A stretch of DNA of 64,000 nt from assembly GCA_050304615.1 (NCBI GenBank), contig JBNLDW010000007.1, forward strand, positions 62,001 to 126,000, written 5' to 3'. Below the pieces are notes generated by a model. It had not been told where the DNA came from. It saw only the letters and a program-made list of their open reading frames with translations, and made no database searches. This document shows positions 8,370-16,507 of the stretch, one piece after another (positions within the stretch are counted from its first letter, which is position 1; each line of letters opens with the position of its first letter). Both the position numbers and the translations under genes were made by a program. The DNA comes from CBFDBF01 sp050304615 (GTDB lineage Bacteria; Pseudomonadota; Gammaproteobacteria; Chromatiales; Chromatiaceae).

Positions 8370-8948
8370 ATGCTAACTGAAAAGAATCTAAATCTTGCCG
8401 GATGGATTGCGATTGCATCTGCCGTACTGGCAATTCCACTAGTAGCACTAGACATTATGTCAGGGGTGGCAGAAGATGAGAGTGTTGCAATGCTTTTGCT
8501 GGAAACAATATTAAGTATGGGCGCTCTCATCCTATATGTGTATATCCTCATCATGTTGAGGCGATTGTTAAATGAAATGGCCAACTTTAATAAAGTTGAT
8601 AAATACATTACATTATTGATCTGGTTTAATGTGATCGTAACTGTAATCGGTGTCATGGCGCTGCCTGTTACTGAACTCCAAGTAATCATTGGGGTTGCTG
8701 TGCTCCTGTTATTGATACCTCTTGGTATCATATATGTTGTTGTTGGAGTAAAGCTGCTTCACTGTGAAGATGATTTATTCGGTTACCTCAAGCCTTATTC
8801 ATATCTCACTATTGCCACAGGTGTCATGATTGCTGTCATTGTGCTCGTGCCGTTCGGGATTATCACGTCTATTATTGCTGATGTTATACTGGCACTTATT
8901 TTCTTTAAAGCCGCAAAGCAAGTGAAAACACAGGGGGCGCTTAGATAG
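8370..8948 (+). CDS. Integral membrane protein of unknown function
   Basis: 192-residue, strongly hydrophobic protein with about five to six membrane segments, e.g. LAGWIAIASAVLAIPLVAL, ILSMGALILYVYILIML and VIIGVAVLLLLIPLGIIYVVVGVKLL. I chose ATG 8370 because GGAG lies six bases upstream; an in-frame ATG at 8358 would add MEHA. No family recognised. It follows about 250 bp of non-coding DNA after attC site 2 and may itself be a cassette, but no clear attC follows it: only a weak pairing of CTTAGAT (near 8940) with ATCTAAG (near 9033). Confidence 0.7.
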   Translation: MLTEKNLNLAGWIAIASAVLAIPLVALDIMSGVAEDESVAMLLLETILSMGALILYVYILIMLRRLLNEMANFNKVDKYITLLIWFNVIVTVIGVMALPVTELQVIIGVAVLLLLIPLGIIYVVVGVKLLHCEDDLFGYLKPYSYLTIATGVMIAVIVLVPFGIITSIIADVILALIFFKAAKQVKTQGALR

Positions 8949-9051
8949 AAAACCATGTATGAACACGGTCTTATCTATTGTGCTACAGATGAAAAAGTAC
9001 AAGAAAAGGCTGCGCATTAATTTTTGCTATGTAATCTAAGAGAAAATAATA

Positions 9052-9306
9052 ATGAGAAAAGTATATTTTATTTTGATAGGCGCAGTATTTGGGTTGTTGG
9101 TTGTAAGAGGCTTCTTTCTCGATCCGGCTGAAGAGATAGGGTGGAGGATATTCTGGGATGCCCTGTTCAGGGGTCATATAGGGATGAGGGGCATCAGGGA
9201 AGTCTCCGGGTCCGCCACCTTTGCGAAATCGATGTTGGGGGTTGGGATCGGCGCAGTCGCTGGGTATTACGCAAGCAACAATACCAAGACTAGAAGAAGG
9301 CGATGA
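9052..9306 (+). CDS. Small membrane protein of unknown function
   Basis: 84 residues with a hydrophobic segment at each end (YFILIGAVFGLLVVRGFF; MLGVGIGAVAGYYAS) and a basic tail (KTRRRR). The start ATG 9052 follows agagaaaataata, a weak Shine-Dalgarno. No family recognised. It lies in the AT-rich accessory block and ends 28 bp before the DUF1648-like gene, with which it may be co-transcribed. Confidence 0.6.
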   Translation: MRKVYFILIGAVFGLLVVRGFFLDPAEEIGWRIFWDALFRGHIGMRGIREVSGSATFAKSMLGVGIGAVAGYYASNNTKTRRRR

Positions 9307-9334
9307 ACCGTCATTAGGAGTAGGGAGGTGCAAT

Positions 9335-9826
9335 GTGGCTTCAAGAACAGCATTGATTGCTACGGGTATCCTTGGGATTGCCCTGTCACTGTACTATTTC
9401 ACTCAACTGCCAGAAAGAGTGGCCATACACTTTGGGGGAGGCGGGGTTCCTGATTCCTGGGCCAGCAGCGGAGTCAATCTGGCAATTAGTATCTTCCTGT
9501 ATGCGTTTTTGGTGATTATGTTTATTGGTATCCCATCAACACTAAAAAATATCCCTCTGCGTTTTATAAGCCTTCCAAATAAAGAGTATTGGCTAACGGA
9601 AGAGAGAAAGGAATCCACGATAAAACTGTTTAGTGGTTTTTTTAGTCTGTTCGGGACAGCCCTTATAATATTCTTTTTGATCTTGGGGCATTTGGTATTT
9701 ATGGCCAATATGAGCGATCCAGTGGCGCTTAACGAAAGCGTTGTTTGGATCAGTATGGGTTGTATCCTGACGTTCACGATTGTGTGGCTAATCATGTTGC
9801 TGAGGAAATTTAGATTGCCTGCCTAA
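9335..9826 (+). CDS. DUF1648-like membrane protein
   Basis: 163-residue membrane protein beginning at GTG 9335, which has a strong Shine-Dalgarno (gggagg at 9323-9328) six to seven bases upstream; in-frame upstream starts lie within the preceding gene and are rejected. The sequence YYFTQLPERVAIHFGGGGVPDSW is the DUF1648 signature (LPxxIxxHFxxxGxxDxW), located in the first extracytoplasmic loop. Four membrane segments are visible in all. DUF1648 proteins include SdpI-like immunity or signalling proteins, but no sdp-type partner is present, so the function is open. Confidence 0.75.
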   Translation: MASRTALIATGILGIALSLYYFTQLPERVAIHFGGGGVPDSWASSGVNLAISIFLYAFLVIMFIGIPSTLKNIPLRFISLPNKEYWLTEERKESTIKLFSGFFSLFGTALIIFFLILGHLVFMANMSDPVALNESVVWISMGCILTFTIVWLIMLLRKFRLPA

Positions 9827-9956
9827 TAAGCCGTCCTAGCTGAAGATAAATCATCGGGAGAAATCATTGGCGGATTCATGCTAAGAGTGGACGGTACGAT
9901 TGGCTAATTACTCAAAAATGTTAGCCGTATGCAATAAAGGCTATGACAATCTACAG

Positions 9957-10006
9957 AATTGCGGCTATTTGCTTTTACATGATAGTAGTACATTATGGCC
10001 GCAATT
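9957..10006. terminator. Possible hairpin between convergent genes
   Basis: AATTGCGGC (9957-9965) pairs with GCCGCAATT (9998-10006) across a 32-base loop, just beyond the stop of the chemoreceptor gene. A second dyad, GGCTAA (9902-9907) with TTAGCC (9921-9926), lies nearby. Neither has a clear T-run, so a role in termination is only suggested by position. Confidence 0.3.
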
Positions 10007-10014
10007 TACGTAGC

Positions 10015-11613
10015 TTACTTATTAAACTGCGAAACCAACTCCTGGAGCTTAATAGCCATCTTGGCAAGTTCCGAACCTGCGGCCGCCACTCCACGTGAAG
10101 CCGTAGTGGAGTGTTCGGAGAGATCATTGATAGAGACAACATTACGGTTCATCTCTTCTGCCACCGTGTTCTGCTCCTCGGCGGCGGTGGCAATCTGGAT
10201 GTTCATCTGGCGGATAGTGCCAACGGCCTCAGATATGGAGTCTAGTGCAAGCCTAGTTTCATCTGCCTGAGAAACAGCGGTACCCGCTTGTTCACGTCCC
10301 CGCGCCATAACATCAACCGCATCACTAATACCTGATTGCAGATGTTCAATCATGTCGCGGATCTCGGTAGTCGATTCCTGGGTACGCTGAGCCAGTGTGC
10401 GCACCTCATCTGCCACCACGGCGAATCCACGTCCCTGCTCTCCTGCTCTGGCCGCTTCGATGGCGGCGTTCAAGGCAAGCAAGTTGGTCTGGCCGGCAAT
10501 GCCGCTAATAACGTCCATGATGTTGCTGATTCCCTCGCTGTCCCCCTTCAACTGGTCTATAACCTGCGCCGAACGCTCAACCTCTCCTGCCAGATTATGG
10601 ATGGTGCTGCGGGTTTCTACCACCAGCTCTTTGCCTGTCCGAGTTTTCTCGTCTGATATCTGTGCGGCGTTGGCGGCCTCACCGGTATTTTGTGCAATAT
10701 TCTGAACGGTGGCTACCATCTCATTCATGGCTGTGGCCACCTGTGCAGTCTCATCTTGTTGGCGCTCCATATCCTGCAAGGCATTGCTGCCGTTGGCCGA
10801 AAGTTGCTCTGCTGAGGCCGCCAGCGACATGGCCGCTTCGGTAAAGTGGCCAAATATCGTATTCAGTCGAGCCTGCAAAAGTTTGACCGCTTGTAGCACC
10901 TGACCCATATCGTCATTGTGGGGCGTCTCTATTCGCTGATGTAATTTGCCACCAGCGAGGCCGTGCAATAGGCTCCTTATCCGGTTTAGCGGTGTCACCA
11001 GGGTATGCACTATCAGATACCCCGTGCTCAGCATGATCAGTAGACTTATTGCGCAAAGAGTCAGTATAAGGCTGCTGTTGGGGCTGGACAGACTAGCCAC
11101 GCCGACTATAACAGTAAGCAGCGCAAGGAGCAGTAGTGCGGAAAACAGCCGCACCTTGATGCTGATATCGTACATACTGTAACGTTTGGGAAGTTTAGTG
11201 ATCTGATTGTTGCGGAACTTTTTGTAGAGCTCCTCGGCGCCGCTTACCCCCATTCGGCCTGGGCATGTACGCACAGATTGATATCCGACCAGGCTGTCCC
11301 CTTCATAAACCGGGGTAACATAGGCATCTACCCAATAGTGGTCTCCGTTCTTGCAACGATTCTTTACTATACCGCGCCAGGGTTTGCCGCCCTGGATCGT
11401 ATCCCACAGATCTTTGAAGGCCACAGGCGGCATATCGGGATGGCGCACGATATTATGGTTCTTGCCTATCAACTCTTCGCGAGAGAAACCGCTTATATCA
11501 ATAAAATCCTCATTGGCATAAGTGATTATGCCCTTGAGATCTGTCGTTGAGATGATGATCCTATCTTCCCCGTAGGTCCTCTCCTGGCCAGTGATCGGCT
11601 CATTTTTCTTCAT
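10015..11613 (-). CDS. PAS-domain methyl-accepting chemotaxis protein (Aer-like)
   Basis: 532-residue chemoreceptor. An N-terminal cytoplasmic PAS domain (about residues 15-120) has the Aer/PAS-3 features NEDFIDISGFSREELIGKNHN and GYQSVRT, normally an FAD-binding redox or oxygen sensor. Two closely spaced hydrophobic segments (about 150-205) form a membrane hairpin and are followed by HAMP. The C-terminal signalling domain has the conserved hairpin tip GQTNLLALNAAIEAARAGE and AVVADEVRTLAQRT. No periplasmic domain, consistent with energy taxis. It stands alone with no che genes nearby. The start ATG 11613 follows gaagtgat, a reasonable Shine-Dalgarno. Confidence 0.93.
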   Translation of the reverse strand: MKKNEPITGQERTYGEDRIIISTTDLKGIITYANEDFIDISGFSREELIGKNHNIVRHPDMPPVAFKDLWDTIQGGKPWRGIVKNRCKNGDHYWVDAYVTPVYEGDSLVGYQSVRTCPGRMGVSGAEELYKKFRNNQITKLPKRYSMYDISIKVRLFSALLLLALLTVIVGVASLSSPNSSLILTLCAISLLIMLSTGYLIVHTLVTPLNRIRSLLHGLAGGKLHQRIETPHNDDMGQVLQAVKLLQARLNTIFGHFTEAAMSLAASAEQLSANGSNALQDMERQQDETAQVATAMNEMVATVQNIAQNTGEAANAAQISDEKTRTGKELVVETRSTIHNLAGEVERSAQVIDQLKGDSEGISNIMDVISGIAGQTNLLALNAAIEAARAGEQGRGFAVVADEVRTLAQRTQESTTEIRDMIEHLQSGISDAVDVMARGREQAGTAVSQADETRLALDSISEAVGTIRQMNIQIATAAEEQNTVAEEMNRNVVSINDLSEHSTTASRGVAAAGSELAKMAIKLQELVSQFNK

Positions 11614-11889
11614 ATCACTTCTCCAGCATTCTGATTTGGTTTCTATGTATCGTCACTGAGCTAGTGCGTACCTATTCTATTAGCGGTTGGATGTCTGCTT
11701 TCTTTAACTCAAATTTATGAGTGCCGGCAGACAATGGAAAATGGGGCTATGGGGCGTAAAATAGGTGAATTAATAAGACCAGAATTGACCTAAAGGTGTA
11801 GGCTTTTCCCTGTTCTATCCCTCAATAAATCCAGGCTATTTTTGCACAGTCTCTTGACCGAGCCAGGTTGTTCGGTGCAGAATTAACAG

Positions 11890-12054
11890 ATGAATCATTC
11901 TTACGCCAAATTGATGGTAATCACCCCGGTACGAGTCGCCCTGTGGCTGCTCGTGGCGGTCCGTTGGCGTTTGAGGGGAAAGTTATAGCTTAGTTAGTTA
12001 ATACATTTGTACACCCACAAAGGCCGCGGAGTTGCTCTTCGCGGTCTTTTTTTG
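11890..12054 (+). ncRNA. Structured 5' leader with possible pseudoknot and terminator
   Basis: The 458-bp gap before the DMT transporter contains a compact structured segment. CGCCAA (11904-11909) can pair with TTGGCG (11964-11969); inside it ACGAG..GCC (11931-11940) pairs with GGC..CTCGT (11945-11954). CCCC (11924-11927) can pair with GGGG (11975-11978), which would make an H-type pseudoknot. An intrinsic terminator follows, 18 bases before the start codon. A 32-codon ORF (ATG 11890 to TAG 11988) overlaps the structure and could be a leader peptide, but has no good Shine-Dalgarno. I match it to no known riboswitch class. Confidence 0.35.
12022..12054 (+). terminator. Intrinsic terminator in leader of DMT transporter
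   Basis: GGCCGCG (from 12022) pairs with CGCGGTC (ending about 12046), one G-T pair, and is followed directly by a run of seven T. It lies upstream of the EamA gene rather than after a gene, so it is probably an attenuator, or the end of a small RNA starting near 11890. Confidence 0.65.
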
Positions 12055-12071
12055 TTTTAAGGAGAATAGAA

Positions 12072-12962
12072 ATGTCGGTTCCCGCCGCGTATTTGGGGAT
12101 AGTCTTGATCTGGGCGACTACGCCGCTGGCGATCAAGTGGAGCAACGATGGCAGCGATTTTATGCTGGCAATCAGTACACGTATGTCTATAGGACTCGTG
12201 TTCTGCCTGCTGCTGCTGTTGCTGCTACGTATTCCCATGCGCTTGGATCGTGATGCGGTAAAGAGCTATGCTGCCGCCGGCTTTGGCATGTTTGGCGCCA
12301 TGATGAGCGTCTATTGGTCGGCGCAGTATATCTCTTCTGGCCTGATTTCAGTGCTGTTCGGTCTGACGCCCATGGTGATTGGGCTGTTTGCTGCACTGTG
12401 GCTGGATGAGCCATTCTTCACCCCTTCGAAGATCATCGGCCTGCTGCTGGCTGTTGGCGGACTGGGAGAGATATTCCTGCCCGATGGGGCAGGTGTGGCA
12501 ATCAGTGCCTATGGGGTGGTCGGGATGTTGGTATCGGTGACTTTTCACTCCTTGAGTTCGGTGTGGGTCAAGCGGATCGGTGCGCATATTCATCCACTGG
12601 CACTCAACAGTGGCGCACTAGGAATTGCGGTGCCGCTCTACATTGCCTGCTGGTTACTGTTCGGCGAGGCGATACCGGAGCGGCTGCCGCAGCATACACT
12701 GGGAGCCATCCTCTACCTGGCGTTTATCGGGACGGTACTTGGTTTCAACCTCTATTTCTACGTGTTGAAGAGGGTGCCGGCAATGATGATTGGTTTGATC
12801 ACTTTGATCACCCCGGTACTGGCACTGCTGCTGGGGCAGACATTTAACGGGGAACAGCCGGGGGTTAATGTCTGGCTTGGGACCGCAGTCATCCTTGCAG
12901 GGTTAGGGTTGTTTTTGTGGGGCGGGCGGCTCTACCGGGTGTTTGTGCCTATAAAGCTATAA
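12072..12962 (+). CDS. EamA-family (DMT) metabolite exporter
   Basis: 296-residue inner-membrane protein with ten hydrophobic helices in two EamA repeats (about residues 5-135 and 150-285), the normal size of drug/metabolite transporters such as RhtA or YdcZ relatives. Typical EamA landmarks are WATTPLAIKW in the first helix and GTVLGFNLYFYVLKRVPAMMIGLITLITPVLALLLG in the second repeat. The substrate is not predictable. It starts at ATG 12072 after taaggagaatagaa, a strong Shine-Dalgarno. A terminator precedes it in the leader, suggesting attenuation control; another hairpin follows at 12967. Confidence 0.9.
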   Translation: MSVPAAYLGIVLIWATTPLAIKWSNDGSDFMLAISTRMSIGLVFCLLLLLLLRIPMRLDRDAVKSYAAAGFGMFGAMMSVYWSAQYISSGLISVLFGLTPMVIGLFAALWLDEPFFTPSKIIGLLLAVGGLGEIFLPDGAGVAISAYGVVGMLVSVTFHSLSSVWVKRIGAHIHPLALNSGALGIAVPLYIACWLLFGEAIPERLPQHTLGAILYLAFIGTVLGFNLYFYVLKRVPAMMIGLITLITPVLALLLGQTFNGEQPGVNVWLGTAVILAGLGLFLWGGRLYRVFVPIKL

Positions 12963-12966
12963 GGCA

Positions 12967-12991
12967 GGGCTCCCCTGTGTGCGGGGAGCCC
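12967..12991. terminator. 9-bp GC-rich hairpin after the EamA gene
   Basis: GGGCTCCCC (12967-12975) and GGGGAGCCC (12983-12991) form a perfect stem with a 7-base loop starting four bases after the stop codon. The T-run is poor (gaataatt), so termination may be partial or factor-aided. Confidence 0.6.
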
Positions 12992-13140
12992 GAATAATTA
13001 AAGGGCTCTGAACCACTGCTGTCCCTATAGGTTGCTTTGTAAAGATACGATTCCTTGTGTCATCTGGTTTTTGTGGGCACCCGGAGGGTGGAAGGGCAGG
13101 ATGAGGGAATTAATAAAATCAAAGCATTAGCTTTTTAGAT

Positions 13141-13177
13141 CCCCTCACCCTATCCCTCTCCATTAGGGAGAGGGGAT
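13141..13177. repeat. REP-like dispersed palindrome (CCCTCTCC/GGAGAGGG type)
   Basis: CCCTCTCC (13154-13161) pairs with GGGAGAGGGG (from 13166) around a short loop, preceded by the pattern ccctcaccctatcc. Related CCCT(C)CCC palindromes occur at 30633-30658 and 31329-31344, so this belongs to a dispersed repeat family of the genome. The phrase ggctctgaac occurs on both sides (near 13004 and 13194). Confidence 0.5.
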
Positions 13178-13296
13178 TAAGTGGGACAGCAATGGCTCTG
13201 AACTCTTAAATCTGTAAGTAAGGAATTGCATTTAGCCTTTTTCTAGGCACAATCTGTAATAAAATAATAAATGAAATCACAAATCCACGTATAGCC

Positions 13297-13422
13297 ATGG
13301 TAGAAGTAGATAATTTAAAAAAGGCTAAAGGGGTCACTGCCAGGTTGGCGGTATTACCCAAGGATGCACTTATCGCTCTGTCCAATTATTGGGGTCAACT
13401 TCTGGGAATGGGCTATGCATAA
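13297..13422 (+). CDS. Possible 41-aa protein overlapping the next gene
   Basis: Short open frame from ATG 13297 to TAA 13420-13422, overlapping the next gene's start by eight bases. The translation starts MVEVDNLKKAKGV and looks protein-like (amphipathic, ending in WGQLLGMGYA), but there is no Shine-Dalgarno and no recognised family. It may be a remnant of a longer gene or chance. Confidence 0.22.
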   Translation: MVEVDNLKKAKGVTARLAVLPKDALIALSNYWGQLLGMGYA

Positions 13423-13912
13423 AATAATCTATATATGTGCCACGTTATTTGCAGTTATCTGTAGTGCCTTCTCTTTTGCGGATGACTTCGATCTTATGCG
13501 CGAAGAGCAGATAGGTGCATTTCGTATCGGACTCTCCGAAGATAAGGTCAATAAGAGCATTGATTGCTCGATAAAGCGCGGACCAGAGCAGTTGTGGGGT
13601 GCCGATGGGGCTTATCATCAAGAGTGGGAGTATGTCGGTTGTGGGATTACACTTGGGATGGTCTCAGAGGAGAAGGGTAAGTCTAAGTCGATAGAGTCCA
13701 TTACTGTGACAGCTCCCAGCATTGTTGGTACCAAACAAGGTATTCAGATTGGGAGTACAGAGCAAGAAGTTATAAGCGCCTATGAACCCTATTGGAATAG
13801 AGAGGAGAGTGTGTCTGGCAACATTGTGGCAGGCTCAATCTACGGAGGGTTGATATTCAGCTTTGAAGATGGCCTGGTGAGTAGGATCTTTCTTGGGGCG
13901 GCAGCGGAATAA
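13415..13912 (+). CDS. Secreted protein of unknown function
   Basis: 165-residue protein with a signal peptide (MHKIIYICATLFAVICSAFSFA) and a mature domain that includes IGAFRIGLSEDKVNKSIDCSIKRGP and IQIGSTEQEVISAYEPY. The two GxSxxxV segments look like a duplicated SmpA/BamE-type start, which would suggest a small BLIP-like or BamE-like fold in the periplasm; this is a weak inference. I start at ATG 13415, preceded by GGGA about seven bases away; the longer in-frame start at 13364 overlaps the 41-codon ORF in a different frame and adds no signal-like sequence. Confidence 0.65.
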   Translation: MHKIIYICATLFAVICSAFSFADDFDLMREEQIGAFRIGLSEDKVNKSIDCSIKRGPEQLWGADGAYHQEWEYVGCGITLGMVSEEKGKSKSIESITVTAPSIVGTKQGIQIGSTEQEVISAYEPYWNREESVSGNIVAGSIYGGLIFSFEDGLVSRIFLGAAAE

Positions 13913-13984
13913 ATATTGCCGCCGTCATAATAGGAGAACTGAGCGAGAGGGCAGCACCATTGACTTAGGCTGCCGGTTAATATA

Positions 13985-14536
13985 ATGGCAACTTCATTCA
14001 CACATCCAGCCATCGCGCTGGGACTGCTGCCCTGGTTTAGAGAGGTCAGAAGGTCAAAGGCCGTACTCATTATGGGTATTGTTCTTACCAACCTACCAGA
14101 TATTGATGTCCTCTCTTTTCGGCTTGGTATTCCGTACGGAGATACATTTGGGCATAGAGGTTTCACCCATTCGCTGCTATTTGCCGTCTTGATTGGTGCG
14201 CTATGTGCCTGGGCATTGTCATGGGGCCGTAACAGAAACTTCCTCTCTATCTGGGTATTCCTTTTTTTATGCACATCCTCTCACGGTATCCTTGATGCGC
14301 TTACAAATGGTGGCTATGGCGTAGCCTTTTTTTCGCCATTCAGCAATGAACGATATTTCTTTCCATTTCAGCCTATCGATGTATCAACGCTGAATATTAG
14401 GCGGTTTTTTGAGGGCCAAGGATTGATGGTGATAACAAGTGAGCTTAAATGGGTTTGGTTACCTGCGGCGACCGTATTCCTGAGCGGGTTATGTTGGTTG
14501 AAGTGCTTTAGCAGGACAAGTAACATGAATGCATAA
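13985..14536 (+). CDS. YdjM-like membrane-bound metal-dependent hydrolase (DUF457)
   Basis: 183-residue membrane protein with the family's conserved histidine/aspartate motifs: THPAIALGLL at the N-terminus, LPDIDVLSFRLG near residue 40, GHRGFTHSLLFA near residue 57, and HGILDALTNGG near residue 100. These form the presumed metal site in the DUF457/YdjM group, inner-membrane proteins of unclear substrate (in E. coli LexA-regulated). No LexA box is evident here. It shares the strand with the DUF2007 gene 36 bp downstream. Confidence 0.85.
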   Translation: MATSFTHPAIALGLLPWFREVRRSKAVLIMGIVLTNLPDIDVLSFRLGIPYGDTFGHRGFTHSLLFAVLIGALCAWALSWGRNRNFLSIWVFLFLCTSSHGILDALTNGGYGVAFFSPFSNERYFFPFQPIDVSTLNIRRFFEGQGLMVITSELKWVWLPAATVFLSGLCWLKCFSRTSNMNA

Positions 14537-14572
14537 TGCGTTTGTGTTCCGCGACTTACAGGTAGGATTGCT

Positions 14573-15355
14573 ATGAAGCTTATATACGAAGCGGCAAATA
14601 CAATTGAGGCCCATATGGTTTTAAACCTTCTCGAGCAGGCCGGCCTCTCTGCGCGGATTGATGGTGAATATTTGCAGGGGGGAGTGGGTGAGCTTCAAGC
14701 TTTCGGCATTGTCAGGGTAATGGTCGCAGAGGGGGACTATGCTGAAGCCGAAGATATTATTCGGGAGTGGGATGCGCAGCAGCCCCAGCAGGAGGTATCG
14801 GAACCAGTGCCAAAAGGTAGCAGTGGTTTTGGTTATGGTGTGATTGGATTCCTGTTGGGTATTGGAGCGATGGTGATCTACTATCATACACCGGTTACTG
14901 AAGATGGCATTGATTACAATGGCGATGGAGTACTAGATGAGAGGTGGACCTATAAAAATTATCGCATCTATAAGGCAGAGGTTGACCTCAACCTTGACGG
15001 AAAGGTTGATCTTATACAAACATTCGATCATAAAGGGATGATCGAGACATCTCTAACTGATTATGACTTTAATGGCACCTTTGAATCAGAGGCGTCACAC
15101 CATAATGGTAATGCCATATGGGAAAAAATAGATACCACTGGGGATGGGTTTAAAGACTTCAATGTAAGCTTTAAGCATGGTATCTATGAGACTGTGACAT
15201 TCCTTAATGCGGCATCCGGAAAGCCCGTAAAGATCCAGTATTACGGCCCGCATAGGATTCAGGAGGCGGAGGTAGATACTACTGGTGATGGCGTTTTAGA
15301 CACAAGATATATATATGATGATATTGAAGAGATCTCCCAGAAAATCACCAAGTAG
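14573..15355 (+). CDS. DUF2007 protein with a membrane anchor and EF-hand-like repeats
   Basis: 260 residues in three parts. Residues 1-70 match DUF2007, a small putative signal-transducing domain (MKLIYEAANTIEAHMVLNLL, later LQAFGIVRVMVAEGDYAEAEDIIREW). A transmembrane helix follows (about 85-105, GYGVIGFLLGIGAMVIYY). The rest carries at least four Asp-rich calcium-loop-like repeats (DYNGDGVLDE, DLNLDGKVDL, DTTGDGFKDF, DTTGDGVLDT) in a beta-repeat context and should be extracytoplasmic. The combination suggests a cytoplasmic sensor linked to an external Ca2+-binding repeat, but no function is known to me. Confidence 0.75.
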   Translation: MKLIYEAANTIEAHMVLNLLEQAGLSARIDGEYLQGGVGELQAFGIVRVMVAEGDYAEAEDIIREWDAQQPQQEVSEPVPKGSSGFGYGVIGFLLGIGAMVIYYHTPVTEDGIDYNGDGVLDERWTYKNYRIYKAEVDLNLDGKVDLIQTFDHKGMIETSLTDYDFNGTFESEASHHNGNAIWEKIDTTGDGFKDFNVSFKHGIYETVTFLNAASGKPVKIQYYGPHRIQEAEVDTTGDGVLDTRYIYDDIEEISQKITK

Positions 15356-15360
15356 GCTGG

Positions 15361-16008
15361 GTGAATGGCAGTATGAATGGATACATTGAACCAAACTTCA
15401 GATCATCCGCTGTAATCACAATCGATGCGCAGTGCGACACTCTGGATGGCCAACCCCTGGAGATTCCAGGTACTACAGCGGCCCTACCTAATATAAAGGT
15501 GGTGCTGGACGCCTATCGGCAAAACGGAATGCCGATAGTCCATGTCGTCAGAATATATAAAAAGGATGGCAGTAACGTTGATATATGTAGGAGGGAGGCG
15601 GTCGAGAATGGGGCAGAAATCCTGTTGGAGGGGAGTGTGGGGTGTGAACTAGCATCTGAGATATTTCATGATAGTGTTAAGTTGAACGCAAAATGGCTTC
15701 TGTCTGGCGGAATTCAAGAGGTCAGCAATAATGAGGTTGTGATTTATAAGCCCAGGTGGGGCGTATTTTATAATACGCCGCTTGAGTCTTATCTGAACAA
15801 GATTGGTGTTGATACCCTTGTGTTTGCAGGGTGTAATTTCCCAAACTGCCCAAGAACATCGATTTATGAGGCAAGCGAGCGCGATTTCAGGGTCGTTCTA
15901 GTGGAGGATGCAATCTCAGGCCTGTATCCAAAGGGAGAGGAAGAGATGCGAAATATTGGTGTGCAGCTGATGCGCGCGGAAGATGTCGCGAAGGCAATCA
16001 CAGTATAG
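15361..16008 (+). CDS. Isochorismatase-family cysteine hydrolase
   Basis: 215-residue alpha/beta hydrolase of the isochorismatase superfamily. The catalytic Asp lies in AVITIDAQCDTL, the Lys probably in VVIYKPRWGVFYNTPLESYL, and the nucleophile Cys in VFAGCNFPNCPRTSIYEA (the second Cys aligns with the usual CVxxT position). Members act on isochorismate, nicotinamide, biuret and similar amides; the substrate here is open. The start is GTG 15361 or ATG 15373; neither has a decisive Shine-Dalgarno. It lies 5 bp after the DUF2007 gene and is likely co-transcribed. Confidence 0.8.
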   Translation: MNGSMNGYIEPNFRSSAVITIDAQCDTLDGQPLEIPGTTAALPNIKVVLDAYRQNGMPIVHVVRIYKKDGSNVDICRREAVENGAEILLEGSVGCELASEIFHDSVKLNAKWLLSGGIQEVSNNEVVIYKPRWGVFYNTPLESYLNKIGVDTLVFAGCNFPNCPRTSIYEASERDFRVVLVEDAISGLYPKGEEEMRNIGVQLMRAEDVAKAITV

Positions 16009-16106
16009 CTATGTTTCGTACTCTGATGGCGGTTCTGCTGTGCTATATTATCACCAGTAATGGCGATGTTAGACGTATCTGAATATACATTTATCTGGAG
16101 ATCAAA

Positions 16107-16394
16107 ATGTCAAATGAAGGTTACCACGAGCCACTTGAAGAGTTGACAGACGCAACGCGGGATATGCATCGAGCTATAACTTCACTGATGGAGGAGTTAG
16201 AGGCGGTTGATTGGTATAATCAGCGGGTGGATGCGTGTAAGGATGATGAGCTAAGGGCAATACTTGCGCATAATCGAGATGAAGAAAAAGAACATGCGGC
16301 AATGGTTTTGGAGTGGATTAGAAGAAATGATCCAGCTATGGATAAGGAGTTAAAGGATTATATTTTTACCGAAAAGCCAATTGCACATGGATAG
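16107..16394 (+). CDS. Encapsulated-ferritin-like protein (EncFtn family)
   Basis: 95-residue protein closely following the encapsulin-cargo ferritin pattern: HEPLEELTDATRDMHRAI, then SLMEELEAVDWYNQRVDA with the metal-binding Glu, and LAHNRDEEKEHAAMVLEW with the ExxH ligand pair. These proteins form decamers with a di-iron ferroxidase site and are normally packed in an encapsulin shell through a C-terminal tail. Here the annotated end (KPIAHG) has no such tail and no encapsulin gene is adjacent. The same frame stays open for 37 codons after the TAG (16395-16505), encoding a hydrophobic helix and basic tail, and ends in TAA that overlaps the next ATG. Confidence 0.85.
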   Translation: MSNEGYHEPLEELTDATRDMHRAITSLMEELEAVDWYNQRVDACKDDELRAILAHNRDEEKEHAAMVLEWIRRNDPAMDKELKDYIFTEKPIAHG

Positions 16395-16507
16395 GTAAAA
16401 TTCAGCTATGCATTTCAGTCGCTTGCGATATTGGCGGGAGTGCTCGGTAGCTGCGCTGCCCTAAGATATTTAATTCGGCGGTTCCGTTATAAAAGTCGGT
16501 ACATCTA

